Positions 1-10,057 of a stretch of 64,000 nt of DNA are shown piece after piece. The notes below the pieces were generated by a model that saw nothing but the letters and a program-made list of their open reading frames with translations, searched no databases and had not been told where the DNA came from. Made by a program: the position numbers and the translations under genes. The stretch comes from Earliella scabrosa (taxonomy: Eukaryota > Basidiomycota > Agaricomycetes > Polyporales > Polyporaceae): positions 2,480,001-2,544,000 of the forward strand of contig JABYQQ010000002.1 of assembly GCA_022605405.1 (NCBI GenBank), given 5' to 3'. The stretch's first letter is position 1; each line of letters opens with the position of its first letter.

Positions 1-848
1 ATCGATTCCGCGTCGCGGCCAGCCACGAACGCGAGGTAGCACCCGAGCACGCACATTGCGTCCGTCGGGCGGCCCGCCGGCGCGGTCACCAGGACGCGCA
101 CCGTATCCTGGTCCGGGAGTGCAGCCAGGGACTGCGGGAGGCCCTCCGCGATGAAGTCGCGCGCGGCGCGGAGCTGGGGTCCGCTGAGTTCGAGCGCGGC
201 GCGGCCTTCCCACTTGCGCGCGGTCTCGGGGAGGACGAGGCGGAGACGCTGCACGCGGCCTTCCCAGCGGCGCTCTGCGCTCCCGCCCGTGAACGCGACG
301 CCCGAGGCGTAGCAGATGTCGACGATGTGTGTGAAGCCCTCCTCGTACGACCGGTCGGTGTCCTGCCCGAACGCGACGTAGACGGAGGGGATGATGGCCT
401 GCAGGTGGGGGTCGTTGGCTTTGGGGGGCTGAAGGGGCGTTGGGAGTGGGGCGGGAGCGGGGGCGGGGGTGGGTTCAGCAGCCTTAGGCTTGGGCGTCTC
501 GAAGATGGGGGTCTTCACGTCCTGGAAGTTGGCGAAGCGCGGCTTCGCTGGGTTCGCGCGGCGGCGGGGAAGATTGCTGCGGTGTGGTTGGAGGTGCCCC
601 TTGGGCGACCACGGGCCGGGCATCTTCCCGGTCTTGAACGGCGCGTCGATCTCGAGCGTGAGGCTCACACCACAGCGGTCCCGCAGCGAGCGGCGGGCGG
701 GGGGTGCGGGAGGCGGGAAGACGCCGAGGGGGCTGGTGGGGTACATTGCGATCGCGTCCGAGCGCGATTGCGAACGCGACTTGGTCGGGATCGCGAGGGG
801 CGGGAGCATGGCGTGCGAGGCGGACATGGTCGCGACGGCGGCGGACAT
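1..848 (-). CDS. Phosphatase-fold protein lacking catalytic residues (partial, runs off left edge)
   Basis: An open frame starts at the ATG at 848-846 and stays open for 282 codons to the window edge, so the C-terminus is missing. The first ~150 residues are Pro/Ser/Arg-rich and look disordered. From about residue 158 the pattern resembles a dual-specificity phosphatase: a strand at PSVYVAFGQD, a helix at YEEGFTHIVDI, and then a hydrophobic strand VRVLV leading into a P-loop-like turn at residues 255-263, followed by a helix. In active DSPs this loop reads HCxxGxxRS. Here it reads TAPAGRPTD, so the nucleophilic Cys and the phosphate-binding Arg are both absent. I infer a pseudophosphatase that may bind rather than hydrolyse. 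No intron is needed in the visible part. The next gene (GH18) is on the same strand and ~800 nt away. Confidence 0.7.
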   Translation of the reverse strand, partial: MSAAVATMSASHAMLPPLAIPTKSRSQSRSDAIAMYPTSPLGVFPPPAPPARRSLRDRCGVSLTLEIDAPFKTGKMPGPWSPKGHLQPHRSNLPRRRANPAKPRFANFQDVKTPIFETPKPKAAEPTPAPAPAPLPTPLQPPKANDPHLQAIIPSVYVAFGQDTDRSYEEGFTHIVDICYASGVAFTGGSAERRWEGRVQRLRLVLPETARKWEGRAALELSGPQLRAARDFIAEGLPQSLAALPDQDTVRVLVTAPAGRPTDAMCVLGCYLAFVAGRDAES

Positions 849-1633
849 TGTCGATGATAGTGCGAAGCAGTGAGTTGGTCTGTGGTTGTGCGAGGTTGGC
901 GATCTAGCCAAGTGGGGAGGTTCGCGGTGGTTGTGTGATAGCGATGGTCAGTGCTTTAGAGACGAGTCGCAGACCTGTCAAGAGAGTAGGTGAGATGAGG
1001 GAGTGCGCGGTGCGTGCAGGAGTCCTCACTGACTTATGTAGCACAGAACACGCGGTGGAGTGCAAGGCTTGCCGAAGACACGAGGCGGGTTATTTCACGT
1101 TCGGGGGTTGTAGATGATAAGCAAAGGGCGGTTGGCTTGGACTGGTGGTTGGGTGAAGATGTTGAACGTTGTGTTGATGTTGGTCTGAGGCGAACGAAGA
1201 CCTCTTTATACATTGTTCGAGCCTGTCGCCAGAGCAGTGCCTCGGCTACCCTTCTTTCGTCGGTTAGCGGACTTGAACGTTATCCTATGTCGACTCACCG
1301 CGTCCCGATCACCATAGCCGAGGGCATCGAGTGTTGCCCCAGGCCAGACTGCAATGCGGCTGGGACGAAGCTAGTTCACAGCCAAACTTCCGCCTTCTCT
1401 TCGTTTGTGCGCGCCGGATTTCGAGTCGGACCGCGCATCCGATCCGAGGCGGACTTGCCACATTCGGCCATCCACGGGTACCCACCTTCGTCGGGTTGTC
1501 CGAGAGTCAATCGTACACGGAAGCGGAGAAGTGAAGGCGGTCGTGAGAAGTCGTGATATTGGTACAGAAGATTCCCCGGTATCCCCAGATGACCCGAGTC
1601 TCGATATACAAGATACATCCGAGCATTTTCCTC
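849..1633. other. Intergenic, no gene identified
   Basis: The stretch lies upstream of the phosphatase-fold gene and downstream of the GH18 gene. The open frames in it have no recognisable motif or paralogue in the window. I see no tRNA or strong repeat. Confidence 0.5.
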
Positions 1634-2581
1634 CTAGTTCTCGTTCGCGGCAGGCTTGAACATCCGCGGGTGCCTGCGCTCCTTCGCGAGCTCCTGCTCC
1701 CTCTGGCGCGCCTCGATCTTCATCTTCTGGAGGCGCATCGCCTCCTTCATCGTCTCCGCCCATACCCACGGCCGGCTGCTGTCCGGGAGCGAGTTGAAGT
1801 ACTCCCATCCGCCCACACCGCCCCAGCCCGTGCCGTACTTGTCCATGAGGTTCCCGATGCTCGTCACCACGTTCTGCGGGCTGATGTACCCAAACCCGTT
1901 CGACGGGTTCGTGAGCACGAGCGCGGTCACGCGCGCGGGGTCGATGCCCTGCTCGTACTCGATGATCCGCACGTACTGGTCCTCGGGGAAGAACGTCCCG
2001 AAGCCCGAGTAGAACTGCGCGTTGTACCAGTCGATGAGGTGGCCGAGGTTCTGCTCGAGCTCGATGTAGTTGAACCCGGACAGGTTCCCGCCTTCGGTCA
2101 GCGCGGACGCAACGGGCGCGAGCGTGATGATGAAGTCGTCCCCGAAGTCGGCCTTGAGCGTGCGGATGATGCGCTCGATCGTCGCAGGCGACACCCGCTG
2201 CTCGACGTCGAGGTCCATGCCGTCCAGGTGGTACGTCGCGATCACATCCTTGAGCGGCGGGTAGTACGTGTCGAAGAGCTCGTCCACCAGGCATTCGTAC
2301 GTCCCAGGCGCCGCCCCACCGAGCATCCCGATGATCTTCGTACCGTTGCCCTGCATCTGCGCGATCTCGGGCCACATGGGCGCGTAGTACGGGTCGGCGG
2401 GCATGAAGTCGTTCAGGTGGACGATGTCGGGGCCGACGTTCCCCATGTTCAAGTGGAACGCGGCGAGGAAGAGGTGGGTGACGTAGCCGATGAGGGGGAG
2501 TGGCGAGACGTAGCGACCGCTCTGGTACTGCGTCTGGTAGTACATGACGACGCGGTTCGCGATCGCCGCGGCGCTGACCAT
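1634..2581 (-). CDS. GH18 endo-beta-N-acetylglucosaminidase (ENGase-like)
   Basis: The single-exon frame encodes 315 residues. It carries the GH18 catalytic signature DGMDLDVE at residues 120-127, matching DGxDxDxE with Glu127 as the predicted proton donor. The barrel pattern around it also fits: a KIIGMLGG strand near residue 82 and a WYNAQFYSG strand after the catalytic one. GH18 enzymes cleave beta-1,4 GlcNAc linkages. The short length, the lack of chitin-binding modules and the close fit to Endo-H/Endo-FV type proteins favour cleavage within the chitobiose core of N-glycans over bulk chitin degradation. The N-terminus (MVSAAAIANRVVMYY) does not form a convincing signal peptide, which suggests a cytosolic enzyme acting on free or misfolded glycans. 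A TATA box lies 91 nt upstream of the ATG. The C-terminal 40 residues are charged and helical, probably outside the barrel. Confidence 0.9.
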   Translation of the reverse strand: MVSAAAIANRVVMYYQTQYQSGRYVSPLPLIGYVTHLFLAAFHLNMGNVGPDIVHLNDFMPADPYYAPMWPEIAQMQGNGTKIIGMLGGAAPGTYECLVDELFDTYYPPLKDVIATYHLDGMDLDVEQRVSPATIERIIRTLKADFGDDFIITLAPVASALTEGGNLSGFNYIELEQNLGHLIDWYNAQFYSGFGTFFPEDQYVRIIEYEQGIDPARVTALVLTNPSNGFGYISPQNVVTSIGNLMDKYGTGWGGVGGWEYFNSLPDSSRPWVWAETMKEAMRLQKMKIEARQREQELAKERRHPRMFKPAANEN

Positions 2582-2671
2582 GGTGGGCGAGCTGGAGCGG
2601 GGGAGAGGACGGCGGCGGGTTGGGTTTTCGCGGATGAAAGCCCGGCGGCTCGAGGTGGGCCGGGCATGAGC

Positions 2672-2677
2672 TTTATA
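2672..2677 (-). promoter_or_regulatory. TATA box of the GH18 gene
   Basis: TATAAA on the minus strand, 91 nt upstream of the GH18 ATG. Several other genes in the window have a TATA at the same distance. Confidence 0.6.
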
Positions 2678-2699
2678 GTCGTGCAGCCGAATTCAAAGA

Positions 2700-4839
2700 G
2701 CGGAGGGAGTGGGCAACCGACTCGTATGGACGAGGGAGACGCCTGGAGACGCGCTACCTTCTGGCCAGGTACGCGGTCACAAGCTTCGCGATAGTCCCAA
2801 GCGCACGCGGACGCAGAACTATCGGGCATGACCACAGACCAATGGAAGGTGTCCCATCTCTCGGCATCAAGGAAACATACCGCGTTCTGAAGACGCAGGC
2901 CGTGTGATACGGCGTCCATGTACCGCGGAGATGGTCTCGCTGGAGATGACTCTTGTAGTTGCAAGCACATGAGCAGTTGCCTACGCCCCCAGTCGCCGCG
3001 GAACCAAAACGCGCAATAGACGACCGCCGCCATGGTGCCAGTGGCGTTCCGTTCAGTTACGCTCGTAGTTGTGCCTAATACCGCAGGAGGTCAGCAAGGG
3101 CTATCACTGGGCTATCGGCATCCCATGCTGATGCTCAGTCGTTGGGATTGTGCTGCATGATCTTCCGGTGCGGCAAGGGACGCCATACGAGCCTCCTTCT
3201 GTCTTCTGGTGGAAAAGGTGCGAAGATGTGATGATGGGCTTACTCCGAGTCGGGATCCGAGATCGCGAATGCCGTGGTCCGACATTCCTTCCCCGAGACT
3301 GCCCACGGAGAGCTTCTTCGCGCCCGAGCTGCACAAGGTGCGCATTCCGGCGTCGACATCCTGTCCTTGCCAGATAGTCAGTTGTCCAAGACTGGTCGTT
3401 TCGGAGGTCAGAGCAGGGTCAGAGCAGATGGATGCACAAGGCTGCGAACAGAACGACCGTATGATACCAGAAGCGGCGCCACGTGGTCGAGGGATGTGCC
3501 AGTCAGCAACCCGTTCACCTCCGAAGTCCTTCCTTCATGAGGAGACCTCCGACGAACAAGCGTTCAGCTCCTCGGCGCTGGGCGGGATCGTCGACGCGCG
3601 ACAGCGAGGTGCGTCTGGTAGTGGTTGGAGGAAGAAACGCAAGTGCCGCCGTGAAGCCCGAGACTCTCGAGTGGGTACACGATTGATCCGATGTTCTATT
3701 GGGGAGATCTTCCCACCCTGTTCACTCTAACATCGACTTGACCTCAACATGCATGCTGGTGGTACTCATGCTGTCTTAAATCCCATTCAACCAAAAATTG
3801 GCCCGTCAGCCATCTTCTGCCCCTGTCCAATGCTTTCATGTCTTCGAAACCTCGGACTTGCCTATTCAAAATCCGCCCACCAGCTCTTGGCATTAGCCTT
3901 GTGATGTAGGTCTTCGTACTTCTCTCCGTTGTCAACTCGACTCCGCGTTGTTTAACTGAATATGCACTCACGTCTGTGAGATAATGTCTGGTGTCATCAC
4001 CTACCAGTGGTATGAGTGAATCCTCACGCTGTCTCGCACCGAAGCCCGCCAGCATGCTGTCTGTAGATGTACACACGCGAACAAGACATTTATGGGAGCC
4101 TCTGTCATCCACCTAGTACTCCAGTCTCTTCTCGGTGACCATCACCATCAGCACTTCTAAGTAGCGAGCGCAAGTAGGGAGTCCCATGGGGTGATCCAGG
4201 TGACTGCGTCCTCGTAGGATGTCGCCGAAACAATAATTTGAGGCTCACTCGCCCACGGCTCGTAGGTGCATCTCGAGGATCAATTTTCCCTGGATTGTTG
4301 TTCATCAGTGAGTAAAGAGCTCCAAGCTGAACTCCTGCGTAGACGTGTGTATCATTTATGTACGAACTCAGACGAACTCATTATCATAACGCTAGCGATT
4401 CGGTATCTCGCTCTCTACATCTATTTCCTCTCTGTTTCTTAGATGTTCACAGGAGTCAACGCTGTCGCAACTTACGAGGCCAAACTTCAAAGTCAAGTCA
4501 GTCTGCAACGAAGTGTAACTGTTCAAGTGATGGTACCTATGTAGGGTCAAAGATTAGATAAGATTGTCGGGCCACAGCCTTTCCGGGATGCCGACCCATC
4601 GGCACTGCTACGCAACTGCGCGAGGCTATGCTGGCGCTGTTCACTGACGTTCCCCGCAGCTCTCGTGCAAAAACAGTCAAAAGGGTCGACGGTACCGCGC
4701 CGATCCTCCTCTACTCGTACAGGATCTTTGGTATACCCGCCTCGATTACATCTAGGTATGGTTAACACCCAGTTGTCTCGTAATTGGAATATTTCTCATC
4801 CCACGTTGACCACATGGCAGACCGCGACAGAGAATCAAC
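2700..4839. other. 2.1 kb spacer without a supported gene
   Basis: The longest frames (173 aa at 3209-3730 plus, 122 aa at 3744-4112 minus) show no recognisable domain, no paralogue in the window and no convincing exon partners. The part close to 4840 must hold the promoter of the first PPxY-ankyrin gene. I find no transposon termini and no tRNA. Confidence 0.5.
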
Positions 4840-6210
4840 ATGATCGTTGACAAACCACCACTGCCAGGGGATGAACTGAACATTGAAGATGCGCCTCCCT
4901 CCTACGATGCGCTGGAGGGTGTACCACCGTCCTTGCCCAGCAACGAAAAAGCAGGACCGTCAACCCCTCGTGGTCCGTCTCACCCCACAAGCCCAACTTC
5001 ACCAACCCCAACCGGTTCCTCCCGCGGTAAGAGCGGCAAACGTTCCAACGCCTGGTTCAACTTTGGCTTCACCTCCCGCGCCGTCAAAGAAGTGCGCACA
5101 ACCGTCCTCGGTCTCCTCCGCGACCTCGTCAAGCAAGGCGACGCTTCGGGCGCGCTCGGCGTGCTCGAGAGTTGCGCCGACGCATGCAAGACATACGATC
5201 TCTCCCTGTCCTCACTTCTGCAGGAAAAGAGCCTCGAAGGCCATACGCCGATCTACTGGGCCATTATCAACCGCTCAGACCTGCCCCCGCGCCCGGACGA
5301 GCCTGATCTAGTCTCTGCCATCCTCTCGCACGCCGCGCCGCTGACCGATGAGACGGTCGACGAGCTGCGCCTTGCGTGTCTGCACACGTCTGACCATGCG
5401 CTATTTCAGAAGCTTCGGCGCTCGCCGGCGTTTTCGCCGCTCACTGGGCGCGAGGAGCTCATCACTGGCGGGAGCGTGCCGGTGGACGAAGTCGACGTGG
5501 AGGACGTGAAGGAGGACGAGAGCGCGTTCGTGGTGCGGTTCAGAATCCCGATGTTCCAGAAACGCCTGCGCATATCGGAGGCGATTCAGCTCGAGTTTAT
5601 TGCCAAAGGTCGGCCATTGTCCGCTGTATACACGTGTTCCGCATTGATGTTGACGGGTACGCTACCAGGTCGTCTGTGGGAGCTAAGCTTTCTTATCGCA
5701 AAGGACTTCGACCCTCGTTTGGCGTACAAGAATGTCAAAGGGGGGAGTTGGGTCATCAAGCTCGTGCTCCTGCCCCACAGTCCCCCAACATGGATTGACT
5801 CGCGCTTGGTTATCGAGGACCCGCGGGCGCATGGTCATCCGAATGGGGAGCATGCATCAGCAAGTTCCGGGGCGCCAACGTCTCTTATCGAAGCGAGCGC
5901 GAAGACGGGGAGCGAGGAGACGCCTCAGGGCAAGCCGAAACCGCCGATACAACTACGGCTGAAGGCGCGCGAGCAGCTTTCGCCGCCTCGCTACTCGGCG
6001 GGGCCTATGATCATACTCTCGCTGGAAGAAAACGCGAGCGCCAACAGTCTGCAGTTCAAGTGCGTCTTCAGTGTCTTCATGGTTGCGAAGCTGATACCCT
6101 GCGACACCTGCAGTGGCTGCCCGTACCTCGGCAGTGACGGCTCACTGACTGCGAGGCTGGAAGCACGTCTGGCTCAGCCCGCCGAAGAGGCGGAATGCAT
6201 CATTTGCTGA
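4840..6210 (+). CDS. PPxY-ankyrin-CaaX family protein, copy P1
   Basis: First member of the tandem array, predicted at 418 aa from exons 4840-5608, 5669-6059 and 6114-6210, whose sum divides by three. A DAPPSY element puts a WW-ligand PPxY at residues 19-22, followed by a Ser/Pro-rich linker. The motif HTPIYWAI and the following helices read as ankyrin-like repeats. Next comes a beta-rich region (VPMFQKR-type strands, the WELSFLIAK strand, and a conserved Ile-Asp before the LVIEDP strand). The protein ends in CPYL, a basic helix and the tetrapeptide CIIC, a CaaX-like prenylation signal. Both introns (60 and 54 nt) contain no stop and are multiples of three, so the unspliced frame also reads through. 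Introns are called because P2-P6 have unmistakable introns at the same two places. The biochemical role is unknown; membrane anchoring and WW-domain binding are inferences. Confidence 0.85.
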   Translation: MIVDKPPLPGDELNIEDAPPSYDALEGVPPSLPSNEKAGPSTPRGPSHPTSPTSPTPTGSSRGKSGKRSNAWFNFGFTSRAVKEVRTTVLGLLRDLVKQGDASGALGVLESCADACKTYDLSLSSLLQEKSLEGHTPIYWAIINRSDLPPRPDEPDLVSAILSHAAPLTDETVDELRLACLHTSDHALFQKLRRSPAFSPLTGREELITGGSVPVDEVDVEDVKEDESAFVVRFRIPMFQKRLRISEAIQLEFIAKGRPLSAVYTCSALMLTGTLPGRLWELSFLIAKDFDPRLAYKNVKGGSWVIKLVLLPHSPPTWIDSRLVIEDPRAHGHPNGEHASASSGAPTSLIEASAKTGSEETPQGKPKPPIQLRLKAREQLSPPRYSAGPMIILSLEENASANSLQFKCVFSVFMVAKLIPCDTCSGCPYLGSDGSLTARLEARLAQPAEEAECIIC

Positions 6211-6369
6211 GCGACTCGTCCCCATCTCATCTCCATCTTGCTCAAAGGTTCCTGCCGCGGCTCGCGAATAGTCATAGCTATCTTGCGCGTCATCGTCAAT
6301 CCGTGTGTTCTTTTCATCTGGTGTATGTCATCTGTATCATATCCTTCATCTCTTCCAGGGACATAGCAC

Positions 6370-6387
6370 GTTCTATGCGCATAGAAC
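6370..6387. repeat. 18-nt perfect palindrome
   Basis: GTTCTATGC followed directly by its reverse complement, lying 160 nt after the P1 stop and 300 nt before the P2 start. Confidence 0.85.
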
Positions 6388-6413
6388 TACGATGCTCTCA
6401 CTATCCCTGCTGC

Positions 6414-6435
6414 AGCGCCGCTCGCGAGCGGCGCT
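6414..6435. repeat. 22-nt perfect GC-rich palindrome
   Basis: An 11-nt arm (AGCGCCGCTCG) is followed without spacer by its exact reverse complement. It sits 27 nt after another perfect palindrome and ~35 nt before a promoter block shared among paralogues. It could be a dimeric transcription-factor site for P2 or a hairpin in the P1 3' UTR. Confidence 0.85.
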
Positions 6436-6468
6436 CGGCAGCAGTTACCATTCGTGGAAATGACACAA

Positions 6469-6498
6469 CTTTATACCGCAGAAGCGACCTCGTGGGAG
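6469..6498 (+). promoter_or_regulatory. Conserved upstream block of P2
   Basis: The block (TTATACC, CAGAAGC, CCTCGTGGGA) recurs with few changes upstream of P5 at 14229-14257 and in decayed form upstream of P3 at 8467-8497. It includes a TATA-like TTATA. Conservation outside coding sequence suggests a shared core promoter. Confidence 0.55.
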
Positions 6499-6686
6499 AA
6501 CCATATTTACTCGCACGGTTGCCCGTCGATGGGGGTTGGCTCTCTTCTCCCTTCTCGGTCCGAGTGTGCCAGCCTTCCCCAGTTCAATACTCCTGCCCGC
6601 GAACGGTTCTAGGTCAGTGTTCTTGAACTTGCGAAACTATTAGATGAAAGTCTGATTCACTTCTTCTGCAGAGTGAGCGCAGGAGG

Positions 6687-7956
6687 ATGACACTCCTAGA
6701 GACTATGCCGCTGTCGAAAGACTCGAACGTCTCGGATGCACCTCCATCTTATACCGCGCTGGATCCGCTACCGCGTCTCAGCCAGTATTCATCTGCCGCA
6801 CATGCTGAAGATCAACGCGCAGGGTTGTCAGTATTTGCACGCGCTCGCAAGGCGGTAGAAGCTAAGAAGACGGTCCTAGAGGTCTTACGAGACCTCGTCA
6901 AGCAGCCAGACACCCCCAGAGCGTGCTTGCTGCTCAACGCCTGTGCAGACGCCTGCACGACGTACAAGCATTCTCTGCCGACCCTCCTCCAGGAGAAAAC
7001 CATCGAGGGCCGCACTCCGCTCTACTGGGCAATCATCAATAGGCCTGCGTGTTCGGACGACACGCCCGACATCGTCTCGCTCCTCATCTCCCACACCGCG
7101 CCCCTCACTGATGCGACTATCGACGAGGTGCGCCTCGCCTGCCTACACGTTTCGGACAACGCACTGTTCCAGCGGTTGAGAAGCTCGTCCGAGTTTGCAC
7201 CGCTGTCTGGCAAGGACGAAATCGTCGCGGGAGGGACCAAGACGATGGATGTGGTCGTCGTTGAGGACGCAGAGCATGACGCCGCGGCGTTCATAGTGAA
7301 GCTTCGCGTGCCGATGTTTCAGAAGCGGATGCGGGTGTCGGAGGAGATTCGACTTGAGTTCATTGCCAAAGGTGCGTACATCCGTACTACTAGCTGGAAG
7401 CCCCGGTGTCATCACGGGATGAATGTCGATGCCAATGGGCTGCTCACGACTCTTCTATTCCCTAGGAAGGTTGTGGGAGCTCACGTTCCTGGTCGTGAAG
7501 TCTCTTGACAAGCGACTGAACTACGAGTCAAAGTTTAGGGAAGGCAGCTGGGTCGTGAAGCTCGCACTCCTGCGCCATAGCTCGCCGACGTGGATCGATG
7601 GGGCCTACTTGATCATTGATGACCCGTGTGCTCGGGACTCTACGCCTGAGCCGAACCCGCAAATCAAGGTACCCTTGGAGTCGAAGCACCAGCTTACCGC
7701 ACCGTACTCCTCTGGATCCTACGACGGCAAGATGGTTGCTGTGGCGTTCGAGACACATGCTGAGATGAACACCCTGCAGTTCACGTAGGTTGCACACCTG
7801 GTCTGCTGGTCCTCTTATTGACTGTTGCGTGCCTTGGTCCAATGCAGAAGCTGCCCTTACCTCGACGCTGACGGAGCACTTGTGGCGAGGGTCGAGGGGA
7901 GATTGGTCCGACCCCAAGGCGCGGTGGACCCCCAGTCGGGATGCATCGTTTGTTGA
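6687..7956 (+). CDS. PPxY-ankyrin-CaaX family protein, copy P2
   Basis: Exons 6687-7371, 7466-7784 and 7848-7956 give 370 aa. The donor after GCCAAAG and the acceptor before GAAGGTTGTGG are clear, and the second intron separates LQFT from SCPYL. PPSY is at residues 19-22 inside DAPPSY. The N-terminal linker is shorter than in P1. The ankyrin-like unit reads RTPLYWAI and is followed by the helix EVRLACLHVSDNALFQRL. The beta-rich part includes VPMFQKRMRV and WELTFLVVK. The C-terminus is CIVC followed by the stop. Both introns contain stops or shift the frame, so splicing is required, which supports the intron calls across the family. It sits between P1 and P3 on the same strand, each with its own spacer. 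Confidence 0.88.
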
Positions 7957-8667
7957 GATATAAACGCATATTCGGTAAGTACTTCAAGCTGCCTTGTCAC
8001 TGTCCGCAACCTGATTGACGGATCATCGCAGTGACCGCTTGCTGCGACAACAAGGGCTAACTCGCTGGGACTCCGAGTGAGGTTGGGGGCATCCGGACTG
8101 GCTCATCTCAGGTGGGATTGTATGATCTGCTGAGCCCGTCCAGATACCCTCGGTGTATCATCGTCCTTTCTGTTGTACTGTTCCAGCCGTATCTCATGGG
8201 AGCATGATTACATATGGTTCATGGCCGGAGAGAGACTATCGTGTTTGGCAGCGCTCCTGCTGCCGACACGATATTCTCGGTGTCTGAGCTGTCGAAGAAC
8301 GTCGAACATGTCTCTGAGATGCGATCATTCTGTCCTGCTACGTGTTCGTCCCATGACCAGCCGCTCCCTCCACTGAGCAGCGCTTTATGGCCACGAAGCC
8401 GGCGAGCACGCGTGCAGGAGGTGTGCTGCGGTAAAGCGGCAGGACGCTTAGTTGCTGGCGACAGAACCTTAAAACGAGGAAGTCTCGCCGTGGGAGACAC
8501 TTCGCAGACTGGTGGGAGGACCAGCCTGCTCATAGCCTCCTTCGTCTCTGCTCTCTGCACGGCCCTGTACCGTCGCCCGACATTGAACTCGGCCTCCAGG
8601 TCAGTCGTCCCGTACGCAGCTGTCGCACACTGCTCACTGATGGGGCGTGCCGTGCGGGGGCAGCATA
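7957..8667. other. P2-P3 spacer
   Basis: No gene was identified; the frames here overlap one another without a recognisable motif. Its 3' part has a TGTGCTGCGGTAAA stretch (around 8426) also present upstream of P5, and a weakened copy of the shared promoter block. Confidence 0.5.
8467..8497 (+). promoter_or_regulatory. Decayed shared upstream block of P3
   Basis: CCTTA, then GAAGTCTCGCCGTGGGAGA, aligned by eye with the P2 and P5 blocks. The TATA core is altered to TTAAAA. Confidence 0.4.
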
Positions 8668-10057
8668 ATGACAGTCCAACCAGACTCCAGAGCACAGAGG
8701 ACATCATGGAGCGTCTCAGATGCACCTCCCTCCTACGAAAGCCTTCAGGAGTTGCTACGTCCTCTACCAGCAGCGGACAAGACACCGAGCACGCCTAGTC
8801 CCACCAAATCCCCTGATGGACCCGCACCTCATGACCCGAGCGCGGGGGAGTGGATATTCACCCGCAACCGTAGGGCTGCCGACATCAGGAAGACGGTCCT
8901 CGAAGTCCTGCGCGACCTTGTCAAAAAACCGGACACTCACAACGCATGTACGCTCCTTGACGCCTGCGCAGCCGCTTGCACGACGAACAAGCAGTCCCTA
9001 TCCACCCTCCTCCAGGAGAAGAGCATCGAGAGCCACACTCCGCTCTACTGGTCCATCATCAACAAGCCTGCGTGTTTTGACGACGGGCCCGACCTCATCT
9101 CCCTCCTCATTTCCCACGCCGTGCCGCTCACCGCGGCGACGGTTGACGATGTGCGCCTCGCTTGCCTGCATACTTCGGACAACGCGCTGTTCCAGAGGCT
9201 GAGGAGCTCTTCGGAGTTCGCACCGCTCTCGGGGAAGGAGGAAATCGTGGCGGGTGGGAGCAAGTCGATGGACGTGATCACAGTGGAGAATCCCGAGCAC
9301 GACGACACGGCGTTCGTAGTCAGATTCCGCGTGCCGATGTTCCAGAAACGAATGCGGGTGTCGGAAGAGGTGCGCCTCGAGTTTATCGCCAAAGGTGCGT
9401 TCCATCCTTCCGTCTGTCGTCGTCGTTCAGGAGGTATCTGCTGGATCCCGTCGGTTGTTCGTTTGTATGTCAGCGTGCGGCTGATGGTGGATCGTGTTAC
9501 AGGGCAATTGTGGGAGCTTACGTTCCTGATTGCGAAAGACTCGGACAAGCGGCTGAACTACGACGCCAGGTTCATGGGCGGTACCTGGGTCGTAAAGCTT
9601 GCACTGCTGCACCACAGCACCCCGACGTACATTGACTCGACGAATCTATGCATTGAGGACCCCCTCACCCGGCGCACCGCCGCGGCAAAGCGCAGGTCAA
9701 AGAACTCACAAGCTGAGTCCGCGGCGTCCCGATCGAACCAGCGGTGGAAACCGTGCATCAGGGTGGCTCTACAGTCGAACCACCAGCTCACGGTCCCCTC
9801 CTCGCCCCAGTCCTACGACTGCAAGATGGTTGCAGTGTCGTTCGCGAGCCACACAGTGCTGGTGACTTTGCAGTTTCCGTACGTGCTTCTCTCAGTGAGT
9901 TCGCCTTCATGTTCAGTTGCTGACCTACGACGTGCACTTCAGGAGTTGTCCGTGGTTGGAGAGCGATGGAACTTTGGATGGCAGGCTACAGGGACGGGTG
10001 GCGCGTCCTCAAAACGCCCTGGAACCTGAGACTCCGGGCGGTTGCATCGTTTGCTGA
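8668..10057 (+). CDS. PPxY-ankyrin-CaaX family protein, copy P3
   Basis: Exons 8668-9394, 9503-9878 and 9943-10057 give 405 aa. The start was chosen at MTVQ because it gives the same N-terminal spacing to DAPPSY as P1 and P2; PPSY falls at residues 20-23. An earlier in-frame ATG at 8647 would add seven residues. HTPLYWSI and VRLACLHTSDNALFQRL mark the ankyrin-like part, and VPMFQKRMRV and WELTFLIAK the beta-rich part. A Ser/Arg/Lys-rich insert (about 25 residues) lies in the second exon after IEDPLT. The tail is PWLESDG, a basic stretch and CIVC. It is closest to P2 and P5. Confidence 0.87.

Noticed and set aside
1371..2375. 334-aa frame on the minus strand overlapping the GH18 gene
   Set aside because: It is a shadow frame of the GH18 coding sequence: Arg/Ala-rich with no motif.
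1553..2794. 413-aa frame on the plus strand opposite the GH18 gene
   Set aside because: Antisense shadow caused by high third-position GC; composition Val/Arg/His-rich without domain.
2700..4839. Possible retroelement remains (frames of 122 and 173 aa)
   Set aside because: No reverse transcriptase, integrase, LTR or terminal repeat motif could be found.
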